A stretch of 64,000 nucleotides of DNA, taken from NCBI RefSeq assembly GCF_027694345.1, contig NZ_JAQEVU010000008.1:1-64000 (forward strand), in the 5' to 3' direction. Below, in pieces: positions 18,414 to 28,281 of this stretch (the first letter of the stretch is position 1; each line of letters starts with the position of its first letter). The notes under the pieces were generated by a model that was not told where the DNA came from, searched no databases, and saw only the letters and a list, made by a program, of their open reading frames with translations. A program made the position numbers and the translations under genes. Origin of the DNA: Varibaculum timonense_A (GTDB lineage Bacteria > Actinomycetota > Actinomycetes > Actinomycetales > Actinomycetaceae).

Positions 18414-19055
18414 CTATTTTGAAGCTTTTTGCTTTCGACGGCGAGGATCAACCGCCCCTGTTCGCCTAGTAGCCGCCTGTGCCTGTGCCCAAAGTTTTTG
18501 GGCGTTGGTAAGTTCTCCCCGGGCAGAAATCTTTCCTGATAGGGAAACATTGACTGTGCCGTCTCGGCTAGCGCCTTGCAGACCGTCACCGCGCCAACCA
18601 TGACAGATAGCAATCGCTAAAGCATCAGCAGCGTCGGCAGGACGCACAACTTTATCCATTTTCAAAATGCGCTGCACCATGGCTTGAACCTGGGCTTTAC
18701 CGGCAATCCCTGACCCGGTAACCGCAGCTTTTACCTCTGAGGGGGTGTGAATAGCTAGCGGCAGTTTATGCGCGGCGGCCTCACTCATGGCGATGCCCAT
18801 CACCCACATAGTTGAAGTAACCGATTGCACGTTATCTTGAGCAAATACGCGCTCAACCGACATTACTTCCGGTTCAAAGCGTTCTATAGCTGCCGCAATA
18901 TGGCGACGTATCCTATCAAGGCGAAAGTGCGCCGCCATATTTTGGGCAGAGCGAGCCACCTCTACATGAACCAGATGAGCCTGCCGGGTGGAATCCATAT
19001 CAATAATTCCAATCCCGCAGCGGGTTAAACCAGGATCAATACCAATAATGCGCAA
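18414..19055 (-). CDS. ruvC: Crossover junction endodeoxyribonuclease RuvC
   Basis: 213 residues with a TTG start. The catalytic acidic residues are visible: D7 in IGIDPGLTRCGIGI, E in EVMSVERVFAQDNVQS, and the pair in VRPADAADALAIAICHG. It resolves Holliday junctions. The last 50 residues after CHG are a basic tail longer than in E. coli. 29 bp separate it from yebC. Confidence 0.95.
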   Translation of the reverse strand: MRIIGIDPGLTRCGIGIIDMDSTRQAHLVHVEVARSAQNMAAHFRLDRIRRHIAAAIERFEPEVMSVERVFAQDNVQSVTSTMWVMGIAMSEAAAHKLPLAIHTPSEVKAAVTGSGIAGKAQVQAMVQRILKMDKVVRPADAADALAIAICHGWRGDGLQGASRDGTVNVSLSGKISARGELTNAQKLWAQAQAATRRTGAVDPRRRKQKASK

Positions 19056-19084
19056 GGAGAAAACCTAACTTGCGTCCTATTGAC

Positions 19085-19846
19085 CTATTCTTCTTCCTCG
19101 TATTGAGCCTGTACTTCGGGGCTAACCGTAAGATTGGTGAATACGTCTTGCACATCGTCACTGTCATCTAGGGCGTCAATTAGCCGCATCACTTGACGAT
19201 ATTTAGCAAGGTCAAGCTCGACTTCGGTGGTTGCTTGCCAACGTACTTCCGCGCTATCGTATTCGATTTGGGCTTCCTGTAGGGCGGTACGCACCTCAAC
19301 CAAAGTCGCCGGGTCACATAGAACAGTGAAAGTATCCTCACCCTCAACTACTTCTTCGGCACCGGCATCAAGTACCGCCATCAAAATAGCGTCCTCGTCG
19401 ATACCCTCAGCTTTCTCTACTTCAATGGTTCCCACCCGATTGAACAGGTAAGACACTGAACCGGGGTCAGCTAGATTTCCCCCATTTTTATTAAAGGCGG
19501 TACGCACATCGGCGGCTGCCCGATTCTTGTTATCGGTCAAGCACTCTACTAGCATTGCAACCCCAGCCGGACCATACCCCTCATAAGAAATGGTCTGCCA
19601 GTCAGCCCCACCGGCTTCTGCGCCCGAGCCCCGATTAACCGCGCGTTTAATGTTATCGGCGGGTACCGAGTTCTTCTTTGCCTTTTGAATCGCATCATAA
19701 AGCGTGGGGTTACCAGCAGGATCACCGCCACCAGTACGGGCTGCCACCTCGATGTTCTTGATTAGACGGGCAAATAGTTTACCGCGCTTAGCATCAATCG
19801 CTGCTTTCTTGTGTTTGGTGGTAGCCCACTTAGAGTGACCCGACAT
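19085..19846 (-). CDS. YebC/PmpR family protein
   Basis: 253 residues, full length. The N-terminus MSGHSKWATTKHKKAAIDAKRG is the family hallmark, followed by the acidic middle and C-terminal domains (GTIEVEKAEGIDEDAILMAVLDAG). Members are annotated as DNA-binding regulators, and more recently tied to relief of ribosome stalling. Strong AAAGGAG site before the ATG. Placement upstream of ruvCAB is standard. Confidence 0.93.
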   Translation of the reverse strand: MSGHSKWATTKHKKAAIDAKRGKLFARLIKNIEVAARTGGGDPAGNPTLYDAIQKAKKNSVPADNIKRAVNRGSGAEAGGADWQTISYEGYGPAGVAMLVECLTDNKNRAAADVRTAFNKNGGNLADPGSVSYLFNRVGTIEVEKAEGIDEDAILMAVLDAGAEEVVEGEDTFTVLCDPATLVEVRTALQEAQIEYDSAEVRWQATTEVELDLAKYRQVMRLIDALDDSDDVQDVFTNLTVSPEVQAQYEEEE

Positions 19847-19933
19847 TCGCTCTCCTTTATCCCGCTCACATAGTAAGTTTCAAAATAACCAAGCTGATTT
19901 TACCGCTTTGATGGTCGTAGCGTCTAAATTGGC

Positions 19934-20521
19934 TTAATCATAGAGGGTATGGACGCTGCCGTCCCAACCTGAAAGCCATTTACTGGCAAAATCCGCCAGC
20001 TTCGTTGGATAAATCGTTTGCTGCTGGTTCAAGGACGCAAGCTCGCTAACTGGAATCCAACTAAGTTCGTCCAACAGTTGCTTTTCCGATAATGTCCAAC
20101 CACTGGCATTGGCTGGTGGCGTATCTTGGTCAAGGCGGGCGAGAAAATACTGTTCTGCTTGGATAGCCCAAAGACTATGGAATTTTAATAAAGATTCCCG
20201 GTAAAGCACCGGTCCGGTTAATTGGGTGATATTAAGCTCTATCCCGGTTTCTTCTTTTAGTTCCCTTAACGCTGCTACCTGGGGACTTTCCCCCGCTTTG
20301 ATACCGCCTCCGGGAGTAAACCACCAGCGGTGGTTAGCATCAGAAAAATCATGACCAGAGATTAAAAGTATCCGATCATAGCTGTCGAAAAGGATAATCC
20401 GAGCCGCCTGTCGCCCCGGATATCCGTCCTCGTCAATAAGCCAATCGCTCCCTAAAGAGTTTGTGCCAGAAGGCGGAAAAGGATTAGGGATAGGGCGCGG
20501 AAGCCGAAAATGGTTACTCAC
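19934..20521 (-). CDS. NUDIX hydrolase
   Basis: 195 residues. The Nudix box is complete: G followed by E and REL-x-EE-x-G in GGGIKAGESPQVAALRELKEETG (residues about 70-92, split here only by reading). The N-terminal RQAARIILFDSYDRILLI is the usual first strand. Substrate unknown (a nucleoside diphosphate derivative). GTG start, directly adjacent to the preceding prsW-like stop. Confidence 0.88.
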   Translation of the reverse strand: MSNHFRLPRPIPNPFPPSGTNSLGSDWLIDEDGYPGRQAARIILFDSYDRILLISGHDFSDANHRWWFTPGGGIKAGESPQVAALRELKEETGIELNITQLTGPVLYRESLLKFHSLWAIQAEQYFLARLDQDTPPANASGWTLSEKQLLDELSWIPVSELASLNQQQTIYPTKLADFASKWLSGWDGSVHTLYD

Positions 20522-21862
20522 CTACGCGCGCCCCATTCTAAACGCTGCCACCTGCGAACTTGCGGACGCAAAATCTGCGCGTGCGCGTAGTAATTTCTTC
20601 ACTGCCTCTTGGTTTTCTTGGCTGATAGTGTCACTAAGTCCTCGATGGGAACTGGCCACATAGTTTAACGCCAATACGGTACATGCCTGTTGGAAAGCAG
20701 ATACTGCTTTGCGGGCCAGCGGAGAAATAGTGCGTGCCGAACGTCTAGCGCGACGCCGCCCCGATAAAGAACAGAGCATTTGCGCTTCCCGTTCATCAAT
20801 CCAGCCAGCAGCGATATAGGCTTGTAACCCATTTTCAATTGCGTTTCGCTGCCGCACCGAAACCACCAAGTTAATCACTAACCAAGTGATAAACATTGGT
20901 CCCCAAAAAAACACGTAAGAAACCACAAACAAGGTTGCAGAATAGGTCGCTAAACCATTCCAGGCAGCGTGTAAACAAACCGCGGAAGCCAACCCGGAAA
21001 CCGTGAGTATAGCTCTGGTTTTAACAGAAGGAATCCTGGTGAGTGCCATTCCCAGCGCCAGACCGAAAATAGAAGTATAGACGGTGTGACCAAAAGGTCC
21101 CAGCATGGCGCGCATAAAGAAAACCAGCGGAAGCTCTTCATAGAAACGGGCAAAATAAAGAACGTTTTCAGTGAACGCGAATCCCGCCGCCAGAATACCG
21201 CCAATAACCACCCCATCTAGCGGACTCTTAACTGCACGGCGACGAGCCAACATAATGATTATCACGCCGAGTGCTTTCAAAGACTCCTCTACTAACGGAG
21301 CTACAATCGTGGCTACAATTCCGAAAGATTGGAAAGGGGTAGGGCCAATATCAACCGATTGCAAGGCCTTACTAGAAAAAGAATTAAGCCCCAAAGCACA
21401 TATCGAGGCGATTCCTGCTCCCCATAGGAACGCCACTACCAGTAGCCACCAGGGTTTAGGAGCCCACCTATCTAGCCACACCATCACAATTACCACGATT
21501 GCCATCGGAACCAGGGCGGCAATTACCGCACCTATGGTACTAGCAACCGATTCCTCCGCGGCGATAAAAATCGCGAAATAGCTCAAGCCTCCACCGGCAG
21601 CTATTAAGCAAAATAGCTCTAGCCAGGGAAAAGAATTTAGTCGGGAACGTTTAGAAGATTTTTCTGCCCCAGGATCAACCACTAATGGCTGGCTAGATGC
21701 CCGCTGAGAAACTGCCGGATGAGGAATTAGGGGATCAGCTGGCAAACTAAGGGCATCAAAGCTGTAATGCTCCACTAATTGTTGCTCCAGCTGGGCATGA
21801 GTAACGCCAACACCAGCTAAATCGGGAGTACCCGCAAGATATGCCGGGTTGTTTTGGCTCAC
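20522..21862 (-). CDS. PrsW-family intramembrane metalloprotease
   Basis: 446 residues with about eight membrane helices (from about residue 78 to 330). The PrsW motifs are present: EESLKALGVIIIM near residues 190-205, AFTENVLYFARF near 228-240, and GPFGHTVYTSIFGLALG near 256-272, which supply the glutamates and histidine thought to bind zinc. Bacillus PrsW cleaves an anti-sigma factor; here the substrate is unknown. The cytoplasmic tail (about 345-446) is arginine-rich. GTG start with AGGAGG. Confidence 0.88.
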   Translation of the reverse strand: MSQNNPAYLAGTPDLAGVGVTHAQLEQQLVEHYSFDALSLPADPLIPHPAVSQRASSQPLVVDPGAEKSSKRSRLNSFPWLELFCLIAAGGGLSYFAIFIAAEESVASTIGAVIAALVPMAIVVIVMVWLDRWAPKPWWLLVVAFLWGAGIASICALGLNSFSSKALQSVDIGPTPFQSFGIVATIVAPLVEESLKALGVIIIMLARRRAVKSPLDGVVIGGILAAGFAFTENVLYFARFYEELPLVFFMRAMLGPFGHTVYTSIFGLALGMALTRIPSVKTRAILTVSGLASAVCLHAAWNGLATYSATLFVVSYVFFWGPMFITWLVINLVVSVRQRNAIENGLQAYIAAGWIDEREAQMLCSLSGRRRARRSARTISPLARKAVSAFQQACTVLALNYVASSHRGLSDTISQENQEAVKKLLRARADFASASSQVAAFRMGRA

Positions 21863-21951
21863 CTATTCCTCCTTTGCTGGGCTAAACCTAGTTTAACGGT
21901 AAATCGCTATTGCTCATTTTCTTATATCCCGCCGCTAAGTGGAAATATGCT

Positions 21952-23076
21952 TTAGCCCGGCGGGTTCTGCTCGCTGCCACCCAGGCAGCGCCAATAAACC
22001 TCTAATACTTGATCGGTAACCGCTGACCAGTCATAGCGTTTCGCATTTTCATGTCCCCGCCTTGCCAGATGCGCTGCTTGCTGGCGATTCTCACACACTG
22101 CTAGCAGTTTTTCAGCCAGCGAGTTTTCGTCCTCGGAAATAAAAATTTCCCCTAAACTCCCCTGTTCTAAAACCGCCTCAAATGCAGGAATAGAGGACGC
22201 GACCACCAGGCAACCGCCTGCCATAGCTTCCACTAGCACGATTCCGAAAGACTCCCCACCGGTTTGAGGAGCAACATAGGCAGTAGCCGATTTAAATAGG
22301 GAGAGCTTGTCTTGTTCCGAAAGAGGTCCTAGGAACTGCACATTTTCCCCGTAGGGTTCTAAATCGGCGCGGGCGCGACTGGCACTTCCTGGCCCCGCAA
22401 TCAAAAAACGCGCCTGCCCAAACCGCGCTAGCACCAAAGGAATAGCCTTAACCAGTATCGCAAGTCCCTTGCGGGGTTCATCAAGACGACCTAAGAAACA
22501 AAAAACCGGGGATTGCTCACTATCAGACCAGGTAGCCCTGGGATTAGCTTCGGCGAAAGCTGAAAAATCAACCCCGTTCGGAATAATAACTGCGTCCCCA
22601 CCCTGGTAGCGAAGCAAAGTACGCCGTGCCTCACTAGAGACTGCGATTTGGGCACTCAGTTTTTCTTTAACTGACTGCACTACCGGTTTACCTAAGGTGT
22701 ATAGCAAAGAACGTTCAATCGCCACATGAAAAGTCCCCACCACCGGGCAGCGCGCATGTTGCAATGCAATTAAAGACACCGAGGGAGTAGCGGGTTCATG
22801 AACGTGAAGAATATCGAAATCACTGGTAGTAACCCACTGTCTGGTTCTAGCAGCAACCCGTGGCCCAAAAGCTAGCCGCGCCACAGAGCCGTTATAGGGA
22901 ATCGCGAAAGTCTTGCCCGCGTTTACGAAACCGTCTTCACTATATTCGGTTTCTACCGGCGCAAACACTGAGACTTCATGTCCGCGCCGCCGCAATTCGC
23001 GCGCCTGATCGCGTACATGAAACTGTACGCCTCCCGGCACATCGTAGGCATAAGGGCAAACTATCCCAATTTTCAC
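21952..23076 (-). CDS. pimA: Phosphatidylinositol alpha-mannosyltransferase PimA-like (GT4)
   Basis: 374 residues. N-terminus KIGIVCPYAYDVPGGVQFHV is characteristic of PimA, with the donor-binding motif PQTGGESFGIVLVEAMAGG near residues 272-290. It adds the first mannose from GDP-mannose to phosphatidylinositol at the inner membrane face. The GTG overlaps the upstream acyltransferase stop as GTGA. Together with pgsA and the acyltransferase it forms the PIM lipid cluster. Confidence 0.92.
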   Translation of the reverse strand: MKIGIVCPYAYDVPGGVQFHVRDQARELRRRGHEVSVFAPVETEYSEDGFVNAGKTFAIPYNGSVARLAFGPRVAARTRQWVTTSDFDILHVHEPATPSVSLIALQHARCPVVGTFHVAIERSLLYTLGKPVVQSVKEKLSAQIAVSSEARRTLLRYQGGDAVIIPNGVDFSAFAEANPRATWSDSEQSPVFCFLGRLDEPRKGLAILVKAIPLVLARFGQARFLIAGPGSASRARADLEPYGENVQFLGPLSEQDKLSLFKSATAYVAPQTGGESFGIVLVEAMAGGCLVVASSIPAFEAVLEQGSLGEIFISEDENSLAEKLLAVCENRQQAAHLARRGHENAKRYDWSAVTDQVLEVYWRCLGGSEQNPPG

Positions 23077-24023
23077 TTTGCTGACTCCTGCCTTGCTCGC
23101 TCTCGTGCCCTAGTCAAACGCTGTTTATCCAAATCAGATACAAAAAGCTTTTGTAACATAAACCAAGAATGGGGAGATTGAATAATCATTCGCGAAACCC
23201 GCTGCGCCCAATCCCTAGTCATAGTTTCTACCTTAGCGGTTTTAATTGAACCAGAAATACTAATCACGATTCCCCATTTGCAAGCAGATTCCCGCCTTCT
23301 TGCCTCCCCCAATTTTTCGACACTCATATGAGCGCAATACAAAGGGAGTTTCAGTTTCTTCGCCAGGGCAGCCGGACCGGCTGCCACCAGTGCTTTTGAT
23401 TTTCCAAAAGGAACTTCAATACCGCTACCAGTAATGTCACGGTCAGCAAGTAACGGAATCAAATAGTTGCTTTCACCAGCTGCCTTAAGCAATTGAGGAA
23501 AAGGTTTTCCTCCTTTTTCCGCAAAAATCAGCCGCATATTCGCTTGCTGCCTAACCTTGGTAAATGCTTGAAATAGCGCTTCCGGTTTTACTTTCTCCGC
23601 CACCGTAAGCACCGGGCTAATCTCTAGATTCGCGAAATAACCCGCCAAATCCCAGTTTCCCGAGTGAGTAAGAGCCAAACAGACGCTACCTTGAGAACAA
23701 TCCCGCAACAGGTTTTGCGTATCCCCCTGTAGCCTCACCCGAGAACGGATTTGAGAATCCGAAAAACCCTCCAGCAAAACCGTATCCGCAAACAGACGCA
23801 TATAGCCCTGAATCCCTGCGCGCACCGCACCTTCGATACTGCGCCCATCTACCCCCAGTTGACGCAGATTCTTACGATATTGACGTACCCCGGAAGTATT
23901 TAGACGGTATAGCAAACTTCCCAGCAGATTAGCTGCCCCATGCAGGAAACCAACTGGAACGTGGCTAAGTAAACCGAGAGTGAGTTCAGCGGCAATAGCG
24001 CTAAACTTAACGGGGATTCTCAC
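23073..24023 (-). CDS. Phosphatidylinositol mannoside acyltransferase (LpxL/HtrB family)
   Basis: I start at the GTG at 24023 because it overlaps the pgsA stop as GTGA, like its neighbours; the frame opens 13 codons earlier. About 316 residues. LPLAT acyltransferase features: LTHSGNWDLAGYF (the HX4D-type motif, H and D visible) near residue 118, then PLLADRDITGSGIEVPFGKSKALVAAGPAALAKK read in pieces. It probably acylates PIM2, like mycobacterial PatA. Confidence 0.88.
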   Translation of the reverse strand: MRIPVKFSAIAAELTLGLLSHVPVGFLHGAANLLGSLLYRLNTSGVRQYRKNLRQLGVDGRSIEGAVRAGIQGYMRLFADTVLLEGFSDSQIRSRVRLQGDTQNLLRDCSQGSVCLALTHSGNWDLAGYFANLEISPVLTVAEKVKPEALFQAFTKVRQQANMRLIFAEKGGKPFPQLLKAAGESNYLIPLLADRDITGSGIEVPFGKSKALVAAGPAALAKKLKLPLYCAHMSVEKLGEARRRESACKWGIVISISGSIKTAKVETMTRDWAQRVSRMIIQSPHSWFMLQKLFVSDLDKQRLTRARERARQESAK

Positions 24024-24637
24024 TGGTCGATATGCTTTCTTACAAAGTAAATCCGCTGACACACCGTCACAAAACTGGCAAAAGCTACCCAGCCTAAAGC
24101 CAGCGGAAAACAGATAAGTGGCGCCCCCAGGTCGGTTATCCCCGCACCCACCAGGGCCACTATCAACCTATCGGTACGCTCCCCAATCCCCACCTTAGCG
24201 ACCACCCCAAAGGCTTCCCCACGAGCCCTAACATAGGGTACCGCCGCCGCCCCTACCAGCGCGCATATAGCGCAAATAATGCTGGCAGTGCGCACAGATC
24301 CAGGGGTAAGCCCCACTATCGCCCAATAAAGCAAAGAACCAAAAATAGCTCCATCTGCCAAGCGGTCAAGAGAAGAATCCAAGAATGCTCCAAACCGGCT
24401 AACCTGATTAGTTAGCCGGGCAAGCACTCCATCTAAAGAATCAGCGAAAGCGGTCACCCCAATCAAAACCGCCCCTAAAGCTAGATAACCGCGAGCCAAC
24501 AAGCCCATAGCTAACGCCACATTAATTACGGTACCGGCAACGGTTACAGTATTGGGACTAACCCCCATTTTTGCCAGTATTTTTGCAGGTTTTGAGAATA
24601 CGGCACTCGCCAAGGATCGACCATGATTTCCTAGCAT
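24020..24637 (-). CDS. pgsA: Phosphatidylinositol phosphate synthase (CDP-alcohol phosphotransferase)
   Basis: 205 residues. The CDP-alcohol phosphotransferase motif D-x2-DG-x2-AR-x8-G-x3-D-x3-D is complete in ADSLDGVLARLTNQVSRFGA and FLDSSLDRLADG (about residues 67-99). About six helices. It makes phosphatidylinositol phosphate from CDP-diacylglycerol and inositol phosphate, the precursor for PimA next door. Four bp separate it from the HIT gene. Confidence 0.9.
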   Translation of the reverse strand: MLGNHGRSLASAVFSKPAKILAKMGVSPNTVTVAGTVINVALAMGLLARGYLALGAVLIGVTAFADSLDGVLARLTNQVSRFGAFLDSSLDRLADGAIFGSLLYWAIVGLTPGSVRTASIICAICALVGAAAVPYVRARGEAFGVVAKVGIGERTDRLIVALVGAGITDLGAPLICFPLALGWVAFASFVTVCQRIYFVRKHIDQ

Positions 24638-24640
24638 TAT

Positions 24641-25201
24641 TTATCCTTGCCAATTAGCTGCTATACGGGAACGAGCCTCGCTAAGTAGCTCGGGAATCGC
24701 TTTCGTGCGGGCAATCAGAGGGAAGAAATTGGTGTCACCGCCCCAGCGGGGAACAATATGTTGATGCAGGTGACCAGCGATACCTGCTCCGGCAACTTCG
24801 CCTTGATTCATCCCTAAGTTAAAACCGTCCGGGTTGGCAACCTGCTTTAAAGTTCTAATCGCTTTCGCAGTTACTTCCCCAAATTCGGCTCTCTCATCCT
24901 GGGTTAAATCAATATATTGAGGAATATGCCGGTAGGGGCAAATCAACATATGACCAGAGTTATAGGGGAAAAGATTCATAATCGCAAAAACCAGTTTCCC
25001 GCGATAAACAATCAGCGCGTCCTCGTCGCTACGCTTCGGGGCGGCGCAAAACGGGCAGTGCGCACTGTCCTTGGTTGTGGGGCGTTCCTCGCCAGAAATA
25101 TATACCTGACGGTGAGGAGTCCACAGCCGGTTAAAAGCGTCCGGCACGGCTCCAAATCCCTCACTGCCCTCAGTTAGAGGACGCGCATCTACCTCGTTCA
25201 T
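24641..25201 (-). CDS. HIT-domain nucleotide hydrolase/phosphorylase
   Basis: 186 residues. HIT motif GHLHQHIVPRW near residue 142, with the zinc pair CPFCAAPKRSDED near 49. The form upstream of pgsA in actinobacteria resembles Ap4A phosphorylases (mycobacterial Rv2613c); that activity is inferred from family and context. It follows thrS by 3 bp and must be cotranscribed. Confidence 0.9.
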   Translation of the reverse strand: MNEVDARPLTEGSEGFGAVPDAFNRLWTPHRQVYISGEERPTTKDSAHCPFCAAPKRSDEDALIVYRGKLVFAIMNLFPYNSGHMLICPYRHIPQYIDLTQDERAEFGEVTAKAIRTLKQVANPDGFNLGMNQGEVAGAGIAGHLHQHIVPRWGGDTNFFPLIARTKAIPELLSEARSRIAANWQG

Positions 25202-25204
25202 AAG

Positions 25205-27214
25205 CTATTTCCGCTCTTTAATCGCTTGGGTAATCTTGGTGATAGCCTGGGCAATCGGTATCGCGTTTTCTTGGCTACCGTCCCGATAACGGAACGAAAC
25301 CGCGCCCGCTTCTGCGTCCTCGCCCCCAGCAATCAGGGTAAAGGGGATTTTATCTTTCGAGGCGTTACGGATTTTCTTGCCGAAACGGTCATCAGAGGTA
25401 TCAACCTCGGCTCTAACTCCCAAAGCGCGCAGCTGGGAGGCTACATCTTCCAGATAATCATTAAAGGCTTCCGCCACTGGCACGCAGCGTACCTGGATAG
25501 GCGCTAGCCAAGCGGGAAATGCCCCGGCATAGTGTTCTAGCAGCACCCCGAAGAAACGCTCAATAGAACCAAATAGGGCGCGGTGAATCATAACTGGACG
25601 CTGATGGGAACCATCGGCGGCAGTATAGGTTAAATCAAAACGTTCGGGCAGGTTAAAGTCCAACTGGATAGTAGACATTTGCCAAGTACGCCCAATCGCG
25701 TCTTTGGCCTGTACCGAGATTTTCGGTCCGTAAAAAGCAGCTCCCCCTGGATCCGGTACTAAATCTAGTCCCGAGGCGGTAGCTACCTGTTCCAAGGTTC
25801 TGGTAGCTTCTTCCCAAACTTCATCATCACCCACGAACTTTTTCGGGTTCTTGGTGGAAAGCTCTAGATAAAAATCATTCAAACCATAGTCTTTTAACAG
25901 GTCAAGGACGAAAGTTAAAAGATTGGTTAGCTCACCTTTCATTTGTTCCCGGGTGCAGTAAATGTGGGAATCGTCTTGAGTGAAACCGCGAGCCCTGGTC
26001 AGACCGTGTACCACCCCGGACTTTTCGTAGCGGTAAACCGTTCCAAACTCGAATAGGCGCAGCGGTAATTCCCGGTAGGAACGCCCTTTAGAAGCAAATA
26101 TCAGGTTGTGCATCGGGCAGTTCATAGGCTTTAGATAGTAGTCTTGCCCTTGCTTGGTGACATTTCCTTCCTGGTCGTGCTCTTCGTCCAGGTGCATAGG
26201 GGGATACATTCCCTCGGCATACCAATCCAGGTGTCCCGACTTCTTGAACAGTTCCCCTTTAGTGATATGGGGGGTGGATACGAAAGAATATCCGCCCTCG
26301 ATATGGCGTTTACGGGAATAGTTTTCCATCTCCATGCGAATCGTAGCGCCCTTGGGGTGGAATACAGGCAGACCGGAGCCGATTTCATCTGGGAAAGAGA
26401 ACAAATCGAGTTCCCGCCCTAGTTTGCGGTGGTCACGCCGTTCTGCTTCTTTTAGGCGGGTCTGGTAGGCAACTAAATCATCTTTGCTAGCCCAGGCAGT
26501 ACCGTAGATACGTTGCAGGTGGTCGCCCGATTGGTCACCTTTCCAATAGGCAGCAGAAGATTTCATTAAAGCAAAACCGTTACCAATATAGCGGGTATTG
26601 GGAACGTGCGGCCCGCGACATAAATCTTTCCAAGCGCACTGTCCATTGCGATCGATATTGTCATAAATAGTGAGCTGACCTGCTCCGACTTCTACATTTG
26701 CGCCGTCAGTTTCACTAGAGGCAGTCCCTTTAGTGTCAATCAGTTCCAATTTGTAGGGTTGATCAGCGAGTTCTGCTTTTGCCTCCTCATCGCTTACTTC
26801 CCGCCGCACGAAACGCTGCCCGCTTTTAACGATTTTCTTCATCCGTTTTTCCAGGTCTTTTAAAAGCTCGGGGGTAACCGGATCGATATTGCCAAAATCG
26901 TAATAGAAACCGTCGATAATATAGGGACCAACCCCCAGGTTGACATCGGGGTAAACCTGTTGCACTGCTTGGGCGAGGACGTGGGTGGCTGAGTGGCGAA
27001 TAATTTCTAGCCCCGCCTGGCTATCAGCGGTTATTGGTTCTACCTGGGCATCCTCGGGCAAGGTGCGGGCTAAATCCCAAGGCTGCCCATTAACGACCAT
27101 AGCCACGATAGTGCGGTCTTTGCCCCACAAATCCAGCCCGGTGGTCGTGGCAGCTATATCTTGAGTTTCTCCTGCGATTTGTACCCTGATTTTATCGCCA
27201 TCTGCTGCCGCCAC
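25205..27214 (-). CDS. thrS: Threonine--tRNA ligase
   Basis: 669 residues. In order: a TGS domain; the second additional (editing) domain with HSATHVLAQAVQQVYPD near residues 74-90 and the CAWKDLCRGPHVPNT region near 194; the class II core with motif 2 FGTVYRYEKSGVVHGLTRARG near 393 and motif 3 HRALFGSIERFFGVLLEHYAG near 550; then the anticodon domain. GTG start with GGAGG five nt upstream. First gene of the run into the PIM cluster. I saw no T-box upstream. Confidence 0.96.
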   Translation of the reverse strand: MAAADGDKIRVQIAGETQDIAATTTGLDLWGKDRTIVAMVVNGQPWDLARTLPEDAQVEPITADSQAGLEIIRHSATHVLAQAVQQVYPDVNLGVGPYIIDGFYYDFGNIDPVTPELLKDLEKRMKKIVKSGQRFVRREVSDEEAKAELADQPYKLELIDTKGTASSETDGANVEVGAGQLTIYDNIDRNGQCAWKDLCRGPHVPNTRYIGNGFALMKSSAAYWKGDQSGDHLQRIYGTAWASKDDLVAYQTRLKEAERRDHRKLGRELDLFSFPDEIGSGLPVFHPKGATIRMEMENYSRKRHIEGGYSFVSTPHITKGELFKKSGHLDWYAEGMYPPMHLDEEHDQEGNVTKQGQDYYLKPMNCPMHNLIFASKGRSYRELPLRLFEFGTVYRYEKSGVVHGLTRARGFTQDDSHIYCTREQMKGELTNLLTFVLDLLKDYGLNDFYLELSTKNPKKFVGDDEVWEEATRTLEQVATASGLDLVPDPGGAAFYGPKISVQAKDAIGRTWQMSTIQLDFNLPERFDLTYTAADGSHQRPVMIHRALFGSIERFFGVLLEHYAGAFPAWLAPIQVRCVPVAEAFNDYLEDVASQLRALGVRAEVDTSDDRFGKKIRNASKDKIPFTLIAGGEDAEAGAVSFRYRDGSQENAIPIAQAITKITQAIKERK

Positions 27215-27359
27215 ATTTGCCTCCGTATTGTAGGAATAAACTGTTAGCCATTCTACCTGCCACCCTAAAACGGTTAAAATACTAGAGTACAGCCGGATAG
27301 TTTTCGGTGACAGATTTCCTAAAACACCCTGCCATACCGACCATTTTAGGGGGTGAGTT

Positions 27360-28262
27360 ATGCAAACAGGTCGCTACGCGCCCTCGCCCACCGGCAGACT
27401 CCACCTTGGAAATTTGCGTACCGCGCTGGTTGCCTGGGCGATAGCGCGCCAGGCAGGCGGGCGTTTTGTAATGCGTTTTGAGAATCTTGACGATCGCAGT
27501 CGCGACCATTTTCTGACCACTCAGCTTGCCGATTTAGAAGATTTAGGAATCGACTGGGACGGGGAACCTTTGGTGCAGTCTGATTGCCTTTCCCGTTACG
27601 AGGACGCATTTGAACAGCTCAAAGCAGCAGACATGGTTTATGAATGTTACTGTTCCCGCCGGGAATTATCGCAGCTAGCTTCCGCCCCCCATCACCCTCC
27701 CGGAGCCTATAGCGGCAGGTGTCGCTTACTTAGCGAGCCAGAGCGAGAACAAAAACGAAACTATCTGTGGGAAAAATATCGACGCGGCCCTGCCTATCGG
27801 TTAAAAACTAATCTCGATAGCGCCACTTTCCCCGATAAGGTTTATGGATTACAAAACGGCTCAATCGATGACTTCGTGTTACGCCGCTCTGATGGGGTAT
27901 TTTCCTACAATCTGGTTTGCGTGGTAGATGATGCCTATCAGGGGGTGACTCAGGTATGCAGAGGACGAGATTTAATCCCCTCTACCGCCCGGCAAAACTA
28001 TCTGCACCAGCTATTAGGTTCTACAATTCCCCAGTATTACCACGTTCCCCTAGTGTTAAATCGCGAGGGGCAGCGACTGGCAAAACGAGACGGGGCAGTA
28101 ACTCTACCCCAGTTAAAGGCAAAAGGAATAGGGAAAGCAGACATACTTGAGCTGCTTGCGTCCTCTTTAGGGTTTTTTAGGGTGCGCAGTGCCTCGGAAT
28201 TCTTGCAAGCCTTTGACCTAGAGAAAATAAGTCGTGCAGATTGGCGGTATCTGGGATTATGA
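27360..28262 (+). CDS. gluQ: Glutamyl-Q tRNA(Asp) synthetase
   Basis: 300 residues, matching GluQRS rather than the roughly 470-residue GluRS, since the anticodon-binding domain is absent. RYAPSPTGRLHLGNLRTALV carries the HIGH motif, zinc ligands lie in CYCSRRE and YSGRCRLL near residues 97-120, and LAKRDGAV is the KMSKS equivalent near 240. It glutamylates queuosine in tRNA-Asp. The queuine salvage genes tgt and the VUT transporter lie 4-6 kb away, consistent with the role. ATG with GGGGGTGAG. Confidence 0.93.
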   Translation: MQTGRYAPSPTGRLHLGNLRTALVAWAIARQAGGRFVMRFENLDDRSRDHFLTTQLADLEDLGIDWDGEPLVQSDCLSRYEDAFEQLKAADMVYECYCSRRELSQLASAPHHPPGAYSGRCRLLSEPEREQKRNYLWEKYRRGPAYRLKTNLDSATFPDKVYGLQNGSIDDFVLRRSDGVFSYNLVCVVDDAYQGVTQVCRGRDLIPSTARQNYLHQLLGSTIPQYYHVPLVLNREGQRLAKRDGAVTLPQLKAKGIGKADILELLASSLGFFRVRSASEFLQAFDLEKISRADWRYLGL

Positions 28263-28281
28263 TAGAACTCAATCAAATCTG

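Noticed and set aside
27215..27359. T-box or other riboswitch before thrS
   Set aside because: The 145-bp divergent gap shows no T-box sequence or long leader; a simple GGAGG site precedes the GTG.
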